From Desulfobacterales bacterium (GTDB lineage: Bacteria; Desulfobacterota; Desulfobacteria; Desulfobacterales; JAUCGF01): 6,056 bases of DNA. Made by a program: the position numbers and the translations under genes. The stretch lies in NCBI GenBank assembly GCA_029940345.1, contig JAOZRC010000349.1:1-6056 (forward strand). Reading direction: 5' to 3'. Below, piece after piece: positions 1 through 6,051 of this stretch. The notes under the pieces were generated by a model that was not told the DNA's origin, did no database searches, and worked only from the letters and a program-made list of their open reading frames with translations. Numbering within the stretch: the stretch's first letter is position 1; every line of letters starts with the position of its first letter.

Positions 1-73
<73 letters not shown>

Positions 74-431
74 TAATCCACCGTTTTAGCCGCATATACG
101 TTTGTTGAACCCTTTCATTATTTGCTCTTATCATGATCATTCCTGATTGTGACCATTTCTGGTTGTACGTATTCCCGGATCGGATTAAAATACCGCTTAC
201 TATTCGGCATGGTTACGATTCAGATAATCTGACTTTAAACGATTTTATCTTAAAATGCAACCGAATTGATGCTCCCTGTCATCTCTTTGAGAAAGCGATG
301 TGGCTTCGGCCTTTATTTTCGAGTCCAAACAGGCTCTAAGACATGGCTATAAAATCTGTATTTTTGGATGAATACAATTTAGTGTTCGGATTATAATTGA
401 TTTTCATAGGGCTTAAAACCGGCTTTTCTAA
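74..431. other. Gene-free intergenic stretch after the tRNA
   Basis: About 360 bases with no coding region I can support. The only forward ORF of any size (133-339, 68 codons) has no Shine-Dalgarno before its ATG and no recognisable motif. No clear rho-independent terminator follows the tRNA. A weak tandem near-duplication of 16 bases (135-150 and 151-166, 13 of 16 identical) is the only local structure seen. The region could hold decayed sequence, but nothing shows this directly. Confidence 0.6.
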
Positions 432-460
432 TTGACACATTCACTGCAATTCTTTATATA
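432..460 (+). promoter_or_regulatory. Candidate sigma70 promoter upstream of the HD-GYP gene
   Basis: A perfect -35 hexamer TTGACA (432-437) is followed after 17 bases by TATATA (455-460). A slightly better -10 match, TATATT, sits at 457-462 with a 19-base spacer. The surroundings are very AT-rich. It points toward the gene starting at 730, so a transcript would carry a leader of about 260 bases that includes the whole palindromic element at 558-697. This is a sequence-match call only. Confidence 0.5.
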
Positions 461-550
461 TTCCAAATATAAAGAGCATAATAATCAATCACAATTTTAT
501 TTTTTAACCTTCAAGTTAAGTGAAATATGGATATTCAGATAATTCATTTC

Positions 551-704
551 AAAAGGCGGCATCCTTCATTTTCCGCTTAACACTTTAAAGGAGTGCTGAA
601 CCGAAGGTTTAGCGTTTACGCTGGCCTTTGCTAAACCTTCGGTTCAGCACTCCCCATGAAAGTGTAAACTACTTTTAAGCTATTATGAAGGATGCCCAAA
701 AGGC
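551..704. mobile_element. MITE-like palindromic element with terminal inverted repeats and direct-repeat flanks
   Basis: The core runs from 558 to 697. GGCATCCTTCAT (558-569) is perfectly complementary to ATGAAGGATGCC (685-696). Inside lie GCTTAA/TTAAGC (575-580, 675-680), CACTTT/AAAGTG (581-586, 659-664) and a perfect 24-bp stem (590-613 with 630-653). The element is bordered by the direct repeat AAAAGGC at 551-557 and 698-704. If the terminal mismatched base pair is counted inside the element, the repeat is AAAAGG. Terminal inverted repeats, a length near 140 bp, no coding capacity and a 6-7 bp flanking duplication are the hallmarks of a MITE. No transposase is present, so it would have been moved in trans. 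Confidence 0.72.
590..653 (+). repeat. Perfect 24-bp inverted repeat (long hairpin) at the centre of the MITE-like element
   Basis: The arms at 590-613 (begins GGAGTGCTGAACCG) and 630-653 (ends CGGTTCAGCACTCC) pair without a mismatch around a 16-base loop. Because both strands can form it, no orientation is implied. No T-run follows it on the + strand, so it is not a classical intrinsic terminator. If transcribed it would be a stable RNA duplex just upstream of the HD-GYP gene. Confidence 0.9.
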
Positions 705-729
705 CATATAAACAAGGCTTAACAAAACG

Positions 730-2451
730 ATGAAATCAATTTCCGATAAAATATGCAATCAAATGAACCGCCAATTTGATTTCGGTGAATTATCTCCGGA
801 TGGAAGACTAAACGATTTACTGACTTCGGTTGTCAGTGATGTCAAAATTTATGCCGAAGAACAGATCAAACGTATCAATCAGCTTGTACAAATCGGAATC
901 GCGCTGTCCTCGGAGAAAGATACAAGTAAAATTTTAGAGATGATCGTTGATGAAGCCAGATCATTATGCAATGCCGACGCCGGTACGTTATACATTATCG
1001 ACAAAGAACACAAACGCTTGCGTTTTAAGATTGTTCAAAACAATTCCATGGATATCCGCATTGGCGGCGCAAGCGGTTCTGAAATGACATTTCCCGATAT
1101 TCCGCTTTATAAAGAGGATGAACAGCCGAACCATTCCAATGTATCGACCTATGTCGCGCTGACCGGTGAAACCATTACCATACCGGATGTGTATGAAGCT
1201 GATGGATTTGATTTTACAGGGCCGCGTAATTTCGATCAGGCCACGGGTTATCGTTCCAAATCAATGTTTGTTATCGCCCTCAAAAACCATGAAAATGATA
1301 TTATTGGCGTTTTGCAACTGCTAAATGCGCAAGATAGCGTCACCGATGAAATCATACCCTTTTCAGCCAAATTGGTGGTGTTGGTCACTTCCCTGGCATC
1401 CCAGGCAGCCGTTACGCTGACCAATAATGAACTGGTTCACGATTTAAATGAGCTGTTTTACGCCTTTATCAAAAGTATTGCCGTTTTTGTCGATAAAAAA
1501 TCGATTTACACCGGGGAGCATATCCGGCGAGTTGTCGATCTGACGTTGTTAATCGCCTCACACATCAACACCGCTGATGAAGGGTCGTTTAAGAATATCT
1601 GTTTCGATGAAGCCCAAATGAATGAATTGAACATGGCGGCGTGGATGCATGATATCGGTAAAGTCACAACGCCGGAATACGTTCTTGATAAATCAAGTCG
1701 TTTGGAAACGATTTCAGATCGTATTGAACTGATTGAAACCAGGTATCAGTTAATCGCCCAGTTAATGCAAAATAATTTTTTACACCACCAAAATGAGTTG
1801 CTCCGCAATGGGCCGGATACAAGTGTTGAAAGCGAACACCTGGGGGCCGAATTTAAACATGAAATTGCGATATTGCAGGATGAATTTACTTTTATCAAAG
1901 CCTGCAACCACAATCGGACGCGCATCAAAACAGATGATATTCGTCTTCTGGAAAAAATCGCCAAGAAAACTTACTTTGTTAATAATGAACCCAAGCCCTA
2001 TTTAACTCCGGATGAATTGAAAAATCTGTCGGTTCCCGCCGGTAACCTGACCAGGGAAGAACGTCATATCATTAAAAATCATGTTACCATGACCCACAAA
2101 ATATTAGAACAATTACCTTTTCCTAAAAGTTTGTCCCATGTGGCCGAATATGCCGGCAGCCACCACGAACGTTTAGATGGTTCGGGCTATCCAAAAGGTC
2201 TCAGCGGAGAAGAATTACCCCTTCAATCGCGTATTTTAGCTATCGCTGATATCTTTGAAGCCCTTACTGCCCAAAATCGTCCCTATCGTGATCCAATGAA
2301 ACTATCCAGAGCTCTGCAAGTATTAGATATTCTAAAAGAAAAGGGACAAATAGATAGCAATATCGTTGAAATTTTTACCAAAAATAAAGTTTTCAAGGAA
2401 TACGCCGAAAAGGAATTAAAACCGGAGCAGATTGATATCTCGTTAAATTGA
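730..2451 (+). CDS. GAF domain / HD-GYP domain protein, probable cyclic-di-GMP phosphodiesterase
   Basis: The 573-residue protein has no membrane segment or signal peptide, so it should be cytosolic. A GAF sensor domain spans roughly residues 49-230 and contains NFDQATGYRSKSM (167-179), typical of ligand-binding GAF domains. The HD-GYP domain covers about 240-560 and keeps the expected metal and substrate residues: H264, H307-D308 with K311 in HDIGK, H451, H478-H479, D483 and GYP at 486-488 in HHERLDGSGYP, and D507 in ADIFEALT. HD-GYP proteins of this type hydrolyse c-di-GMP. H307 and H451 are 144 residues apart instead of the usual ~30, an insertion of roughly 115 residues that I recall from a GAF/HD-GYP subfamily. 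The ATG at 730 has only a weak AAGG at 714-717, and no in-frame alternative looks better. Repeat elements lie 33 bp before and 14 bp after the gene. The function is sure at family level; the GAF ligand is unknown. Confidence 0.93.
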   Translation: MKSISDKICNQMNRQFDFGELSPDGRLNDLLTSVVSDVKIYAEEQIKRINQLVQIGIALSSEKDTSKILEMIVDEARSLCNADAGTLYIIDKEHKRLRFKIVQNNSMDIRIGGASGSEMTFPDIPLYKEDEQPNHSNVSTYVALTGETITIPDVYEADGFDFTGPRNFDQATGYRSKSMFVIALKNHENDIIGVLQLLNAQDSVTDEIIPFSAKLVVLVTSLASQAAVTLTNNELVHDLNELFYAFIKSIAVFVDKKSIYTGEHIRRVVDLTLLIASHINTADEGSFKNICFDEAQMNELNMAAWMHDIGKVTTPEYVLDKSSRLETISDRIELIETRYQLIAQLMQNNFLHHQNELLRNGPDTSVESEHLGAEFKHEIAILQDEFTFIKACNHNRTRIKTDDIRLLEKIAKKTYFVNNEPKPYLTPDELKNLSVPAGNLTREERHIIKNHVTMTHKILEQLPFPKSLSHVAEYAGSHHERLDGSGYPKGLSGEELPLQSRILAIADIFEALTAQNRPYRDPMKLSRALQVLDILKEKGQIDSNIVEIFTKNKVFKEYAEKELKPEQIDISLN

Positions 2452-2464
2452 TTCTTAGGGCCCC

Positions 2465-2607
2465 GGCAAAAAATAATTCCACCGCTTACTTGTCTTTTGG
2501 CCCGTCTACTGCGTTACATCCACCGGCACATATCCCGATATGCACCGGCGGATGTGCCTTGCAGACGAACCAAAATCCGGCGCAATCTGGTGGAATTATT
2601 TATTGCC
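2465..2607. mobile_element. Second MITE-like palindromic element
   Basis: The ends are a 19-base inverted repeat with one mismatch: GGCAAAAAATAATTCCACC (2465-2483) against the complement of GGTGGAATTATTTATTGCC (2589-2607). Moving inward, 2495-2507 pairs with 2563-2575 (11 of 13), ACATCC.CCGG at 2516-2526 pairs with CCGG.GGATGT at 2545-2555, and CATAT/ATATG (2529-2533, 2538-2542) closes a CCCG loop. The whole 143 bp therefore folds as one long hairpin. It differs in sequence from the element at 558-697. I see no convincing target duplication at its ends. It lies 13 bases after the HD-GYP stop codon and 59 bases before the SPFH start, so it may affect termination of the first or the leader of the second. 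Confidence 0.7.
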
Positions 2608-2650
2608 GTAACCCTTACGCCTTTTAAGGTTCTGCAAATAAATATATCCA

Positions 2651-2657
2651 AAGGAGG
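2651..2657 (+). promoter_or_regulatory. Strong ribosome binding site for the SPFH gene
   Basis: AAGGAGG lies nine bases before the ATG at 2667 and is the strongest Shine-Dalgarno sequence in the window. It settles this start codon and suggests efficient translation of the SPFH gene. Confidence 0.9.
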
Positions 2658-2666
2658 AAACCGATT

Positions 2667-3800
2667 ATGGGAACCGATAATGTCATTTTTTTAGAAGTCC
2701 TTGAATGGTTCGACGAAACCGGGCAGGAAGTTGTACATCGTATTCCCGAACAGGGTTCCGGCGAAATTAAATTCGGAGCGCAATTGACGGTGCGTGAAAG
2801 CCAGGCCGGCGTCTTTTTTTATCAGGGCAAGGCCATTGAAGCGTTCGGTGCAGGAAGACACACCTTAAAAACGGCGAATATTCCGATTTTAACCAAGCTT
2901 CTCAGCTTTCCCTGGGGCATGACCAGTCCGTTAAGGGCCGAGGTGTACTTTGTCAATTTGAAAATTTTCACCAATCTGAAATGGGGCACCCGGGACCCCG
3001 TGGCTTTCAAAGATTCCGAACTGGGGCTCGTTCGTTTAAGAGCCTTTGGCGTTTTTAATGTGCAGGTCGTACAGCCGGTGCTGTTTATCAATCGCATGGT
3101 GGGCACCCAGGGAATGTTTACGACAGAAGAGATTGAGACCTATCTGAATCGTGTGATCGTATCGCGCTTTAATGATTATATGGGGGAGACGATTGACACG
3201 ATTTTGAACCTGCCGGCGCGGTATGATGAATTGGCCGAAGGTCTGGCCAAGCGGCTGAAAGAAGATTTCGGACATTTCGGCCTGAATCTCACCCATCTAT
3301 ATTTGAATGCCATAACGCCGCCGCCCGAAGTTCAGGAAGCCATTGACGACCGTAGTAAGATGGGTGTTTTTGATGACATGAATAAGCTCATGCAAATGAA
3401 AGCGGCCATGGCCATGGGTGATGCCGCCAAATCAGACGGTGGCTCCGGTGATGCCATGGGTGCCGGTCTGGGACTGATGCTGCCGGCCATGTTCGCCCAG
3501 CATTTCTCCGCAGGCCAACCCACATCACAACCCCAGTCCGGGTCTTCGGAAAGCGCAACCTGCCCGGATTGTCAAACATCGATTCCGCTAAAGGCCAAAT
3601 TTTGTCCCTTTTGCGGTCATCAACAGGTGGTTTTTGATCAATGCGGCCAATGCGGTAAAAACCTGGCGCCCAATGCCCAATTTTGTTCCCGTTGCGGAAC
3701 AGCCGTGGAAAAGAAACCGAAATCATGGTTTTGCGAGCAATGTGGTGCTGAAAATTTAACAGACGCTCTTTTTTGCAACCAGTGCGGAGAGAAACATTAA
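2667..3800 (+). CDS. SPFH (stomatin/prohibitin-like) protein with three C-terminal zinc ribbons, YdjI type
   Basis: The protein has 377 residues. Residues ~25-240 resemble the SPFH domain of the YdjI/COG4260 group, with conserved-looking stretches such as PLRAEVYFVNLKIF (88-101), the NLKWGTRDP segment (103-111) and RLRAFGVFNVQV (123-134). There is no N-terminal transmembrane helix, as is usual for this branch. A Met/Ala/Gly-rich linker (~240-295) leads to three tandem four-cysteine zinc ribbons: C299/C302/C313/C316, C326/C329/C340/C343 and C356/C359/C370/C373. In Bacillus subtilis, YdjI works with YdjG and YdjH in a membrane complex that recruits a PspA protein. A comparable role as a membrane-associated scaffold is inference. 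The strong ribosome site at 2651-2657 fixes the start. The stop overlaps the likely start of the next gene by one base, which indicates co-translation. Confidence 0.88.
   Translation: MGTDNVIFLEVLEWFDETGQEVVHRIPEQGSGEIKFGAQLTVRESQAGVFFYQGKAIEAFGAGRHTLKTANIPILTKLLSFPWGMTSPLRAEVYFVNLKIFTNLKWGTRDPVAFKDSELGLVRLRAFGVFNVQVVQPVLFINRMVGTQGMFTTEEIETYLNRVIVSRFNDYMGETIDTILNLPARYDELAEGLAKRLKEDFGHFGLNLTHLYLNAITPPPEVQEAIDDRSKMGVFDDMNKLMQMKAAMAMGDAAKSDGGSGDAMGAGLGLMLPAMFAQHFSAGQPTSQPQSGSSESATCPDCQTSIPLKAKFCPFCGHQQVVFDQCGQCGKNLAPNAQFCSRCGTAVEKKPKSWFCEQCGAENLTDALFCNQCGEKH
3786..3798 (+). promoter_or_regulatory. Ribosome binding site and ATT start that decide the N-terminus of the next gene
   Basis: GGAG (3786-3789) lies six bases before ATT (3796-3798), and the last T of that codon is the first base of the SPFH stop codon TAA. 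The frame is open from 3760 onward (stop at 3757-3759) but contains no ATG, GTG or TTG before GTG 3889. Starting at 3889 would discard a complete zinc-ribbon half (CPQC, codons 3820-3831) and start inside the ribbon just after its CQFC pair. ATT with this spacing is the most economical reading. Confidence 0.6.
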
Positions 3801-5022
3801 TCTACTCATTGAATATCAATGCCCCCAATGCGGTGCCCCGGCGACTCTGGAGGAAACGGACCGGCTATTCACCTGCCAGTTTTGTAAGGTGAAGTCTTAT
3901 TTGATGCAGAAAGACTTTTTCAGGTATATGTTGCCCCATAAAGCGCCTTTGTCCGAGGAACTGATCTATTTTCCGTATTGGCGTTTCAAGGGACTGCTCT
4001 TTGCCTGCGTATCCAAAGGGGTTGTGAACAAATTCATGGATTCCAGCCATCAAGCGGTGGCATCAAATTTTTTCCCGGCGTCTGTGGGTTTACGCAGCCA
4101 GGCGCTGAAACTTCAATTTGTCACCCCGGAAACGCCCGGGCGTTTCCTGGAACCGACGCTTTCCCTGAAGAAAGTGCTGGAAATATTTGATTCACGCTAT
4201 ACCACCACCTTGGACGGCCCCGTCTATACGCACGCGAATATCGGTGAAACCGTCAGCCTGCTCTATTCACCGTTTTATCTAGATAAAAAAATTTATGATG
4301 CGGTGTTGAACCAGCCGATTTCAGCGCCCCTTGAGGATGAATCCGTTATTGACGCTTTAAAAGGCGGTAAACCGCGTTGGAAAATTCGGTTTCTGCCCAC
4401 TTTATGCCCTGATTGCGGATGGGATTTGGATGGCGAGCGGGATTCCCTGGTGCTGCTTTGCAAAAATTGCAATTCGGTTTGGATGCCCCTTAAAAGCAAG
4501 CTGAAAAAAATAAGCTTCGCCCATATCCCCTGCCAATCGGAAAACAGTATTTACCTGCCGTTTTGGCGTATCAAAGCGAATATCACCGGATTGCAATTGA
4601 ATTCCTACGCAGATATGGTCAAAATAGCCAATTTGCCCGTTGCCGTACAGCCTCAATGGCACGAGGAAGTTTTTCGTTTCTGGGCGCTGGCGTTTAAAGT
4701 CAGACCCCGGGTGTTTGTGCGTCTGGCCAATAATATGACCCTTGCGCAACCCCGGGATAAATTGCGAAAGACGCTTCCCAAGGGGCGGCTTCATCCTGTG
4801 ACGTTGCCTTTAAAAGAAGCGGTCGAGAGCCTGATTATCAACCTGGCGGGCTTTGTGAAACCAGCTAAAACGATTTATCCGCAATTGGATGATATTCAAA
4901 TTGACCCTCAAAGCTTTCTGCTGGTCTATGTGCCCTTTGAAGTGCATCACCATGAATTTATCCAACCGGATTATCGATTAACGGTCAATAAAAATATGCT
5001 GACTTTATCGCGTAATTTGTAG
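3796..5022 (+). CDS. Zinc-ribbon protein, partner of the SPFH gene; probable ATT start
   Basis: I do not recognise a named gene. Read from ATT 3796 the product has 408 residues. An N-terminal zinc ribbon has C9, C12, C27 and C30 (CPQCGAP...FTCQFCK). A second ribbon in the middle has C204, C207, C222 and C225 (CPDCGWDL...CKNC). Each ribbon is followed by a similar aromatic strand, YFPYWRFKG at ~58-66 and YLPFWRIKA at ~253-261, and YVPFEVHHHEF (~379-389) may be a third copy. This suggests an internally duplicated beta-rich fold. No clear membrane helix or signal peptide is seen. The gene is tied to the SPFH gene by overlap, and both products are rich in zinc ribbons, so they probably act in one complex, perhaps at the membrane in the manner of YdjG/YdjH with YdjI. 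That function is inference. The only conventional start is GTG 3889 (377 residues), which has no suitable ribosome site. Confidence 0.78.
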   Translation: MNLLIEYQCPQCGAPATLEETDRLFTCQFCKVKSYLMQKDFFRYMLPHKAPLSEELIYFPYWRFKGLLFACVSKGVVNKFMDSSHQAVASNFFPASVGLRSQALKLQFVTPETPGRFLEPTLSLKKVLEIFDSRYTTTLDGPVYTHANIGETVSLLYSPFYLDKKIYDAVLNQPISAPLEDESVIDALKGGKPRWKIRFLPTLCPDCGWDLDGERDSLVLLCKNCNSVWMPLKSKLKKISFAHIPCQSENSIYLPFWRIKANITGLQLNSYADMVKIANLPVAVQPQWHEEVFRFWALAFKVRPRVFVRLANNMTLAQPRDKLRKTLPKGRLHPVTLPLKEAVESLIINLAGFVKPAKTIYPQLDDIQIDPQSFLLVYVPFEVHHHEFIQPDYRLTVNKNMLTLSRNL

Positions 5023-5083
5023 CCCGTAATGATAAGTCAGTCTGGTGATACAACGATTTGAATATCCGTAAAAAGAGAGTGAT

Positions 5084-5147
5084 CGTTCACATCCCTCTGG
5101 TTCCCACGCTCCGGCGTGGGAACGAAATTTGGAGCGGAGTGTGAACG
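5084..5147. repeat. Nested palindromic repeat before the acetyltransferase gene
   Basis: GTTCCCACGC (5100-5109) and GCGTGGGAAC (5114-5123) form a perfect 10-bp stem with a TCCG loop. Outside it, CGTTCACA (5084-5091) pairs with TGTGAACG (5140-5147). The inner stem resembles a REP-like sequence I have seen scattered through many environmental bacterial genomes; that is recollection, not a search. There is no T-run after the stem, so an intrinsic terminator is unlikely, though it could still separate the SPFH pair from the downstream gene by blocking exonucleases or supporting factor-dependent termination. Confidence 0.82.
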
Positions 5148-5156
5148 GTTACAAAA

Positions 5157-5163
5157 GAGAGGA
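5157..5163 (+). promoter_or_regulatory. Ribosome binding site of the acetyltransferase gene
   Basis: GAGAGGA ends six bases before the ATG at 5170 and supports that start. No in-frame ATG further upstream competes with it. Confidence 0.75.
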
Positions 5164-5169
5164 TAAGGT

Positions 5170-5967
5170 ATGCAACCCTCGGACTGCAACTTCAGGCCGA
5201 TGAAACGCAGGCACATTGATGCGGTGCTTAAAATTATCGAAGCCCATGATGAAGACGATTTTGAATATGCCCGGGATTCTTATGAACATTCGGGGCGTTC
5301 GGGGCAATATGTTCTCATGTATGAAGACGCAGTCATCGGCGTCACCGGTCATCGTCGTGCGCCGGATACGGACAATACCTTTTGGCTGTCCTGGACGTAC
5401 CTGGATGCCGACTACCGAGGTCGAAAACTGGGTAAGCTTATGCTTGAAAAACTGTTCGACATTTTGAAACAAAAAGAAGCGCGTAAACTGTTTGTTTCAA
5501 CCAGCGATTATATTGATCCGCAAAGAGGGAGTATTTATCTGGATGCCATTAACCTGTATAAATCCGTGGGATTTAAAGAGGAAGTGGTTCATCCGGATTA
5601 TTATAATCCCGGGGAATCGCAATTGATTTACGGACTGGAGTTACAACCAGTGCAGCCTGCTACAAAACGAGCCAATAATAAACGCGGTATTGTTCTTGAG
5701 GAATTGTTTGAAATTGGTGAAACCGAAAATGTGTATGCGGCGGACTGGTGCTTTTCAGGCAGAAAATGTTTCACAGCAGATCAGATGAAACGGTTGCTTG
5801 ACGATGCCAGGGAACGCAACGCCCGTTCAGTTTTCATATCATTTCCATCTGATGTCCGGAAGGTGTTTAAACCCCTCGAAGAAAGCGGTTTTCAGCCTTG
5901 CGGAATACTTGAAAATTATTTTGAAGATGGGTTGCATGAATATCAATTTCGGTATACGATTAGTTAA
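5170..5967 (+). CDS. GNAT-family N-acetyltransferase with a degenerate second GNAT-like half
   Basis: The 265-residue protein is about 100 residues longer than a single GNAT domain. Residues ~6-158 form a recognisable GNAT fold. The acetyl-CoA loop follows strand WLSWTYLDADY (72-82) as RGRKLG (83-88), where K86 replaces the glycine usual at that position. The late motif INLYKSVGF (127-135) places Y130 at the usual catalytic tyrosine position. Residues ~170-265 repeat the latter part of the fold: a helix and strand in RNARSVFISFP (216-226), then LEESGFQPCGILENYFEDG (236-254). They lack an acetyl-CoA loop, so this half looks inactive. Tandem GNAT proteins with one dead domain are known. The substrate cannot be told from the sequence. 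The gene stands after a palindrome, 147 bases from the preceding stop, so it is not clearly in the SPFH operon. Confidence 0.85.
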   Translation: MQPSDCNFRPMKRRHIDAVLKIIEAHDEDDFEYARDSYEHSGRSGQYVLMYEDAVIGVTGHRRAPDTDNTFWLSWTYLDADYRGRKLGKLMLEKLFDILKQKEARKLFVSTSDYIDPQRGSIYLDAINLYKSVGFKEEVVHPDYYNPGESQLIYGLELQPVQPATKRANNKRGIVLEELFEIGETENVYAADWCFSGRKCFTADQMKRLLDDARERNARSVFISFPSDVRKVFKPLEESGFQPCGILENYFEDGLHEYQFRYTIS

Positions 5968-6024
5968 TCAAGGCCGCCAACATCAGCTAGGCCATAATTA
6001 TTTTTTGGGTGAATTGGGATGTAG

Positions 6025-6051
6025 GGTGGGTGGAGCCTAGCGGCACCCACC
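6025..6051. repeat. Palindromic repeat at the right edge
   Basis: GGTGGGTG (6025-6032) and CACCCACC (6044-6051) form an 8-bp stem around an 11-base loop, 57 bases after the acetyltransferase stop. It resembles common GTAGGGTGGGT...ACCCACC interspersed repeats by recollection. The window ends five bases later, so outer arms, if any, cannot be seen. Confidence 0.6.

Noticed and set aside
289..320. Possible terminator with GGC-TTCG-GCC followed by TTTATTTT
   Set aside because: The stem is only three base pairs; too weak to call.
133..339. 68-codon forward ORF after the tRNA
   Set aside because: No ribosome site, no recognisable motif and surrounded by AT-rich non-coding sequence; most likely chance.
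551..704. CRISPR array
   Set aside because: The structure is one nested inverted repeat, not regularly spaced direct repeats with unique spacers.
2451..2470. Target-site duplication around the element at 2465-2607
   Set aside because: The bases left (ending GGGCCCC) and right (starting GTAACCC) of the element share no convincing direct repeat.
2603..2650. Promoter for the SPFH gene at the edge of the second element
   Set aside because: TTGCCG is a partial -35 match but nothing like a -10 lies at a suitable distance.
2497..2694. 65-codon forward ORF between the HD-GYP and SPFH genes
   Set aside because: It runs through the palindromic element and overlaps the well-supported SPFH start, so it is a by-product of the repeat.
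3388..3726. 112-codon reverse ORF inside the SPFH gene
   Set aside because: Opposite-strand shadow of a well-supported coding region; no family features.
3889..5022. GTG 3889 as the start of the SPFH partner gene
   Set aside because: It would remove an intact zinc ribbon encoded just upstream in the same frame, and no Shine-Dalgarno lies at a proper distance.
5798..6040. 80-codon forward ORF overlapping the end of the acetyltransferase gene
   Set aside because: Its first two thirds lie out of frame within the GNAT gene and its end runs into a palindromic repeat; no start signal.
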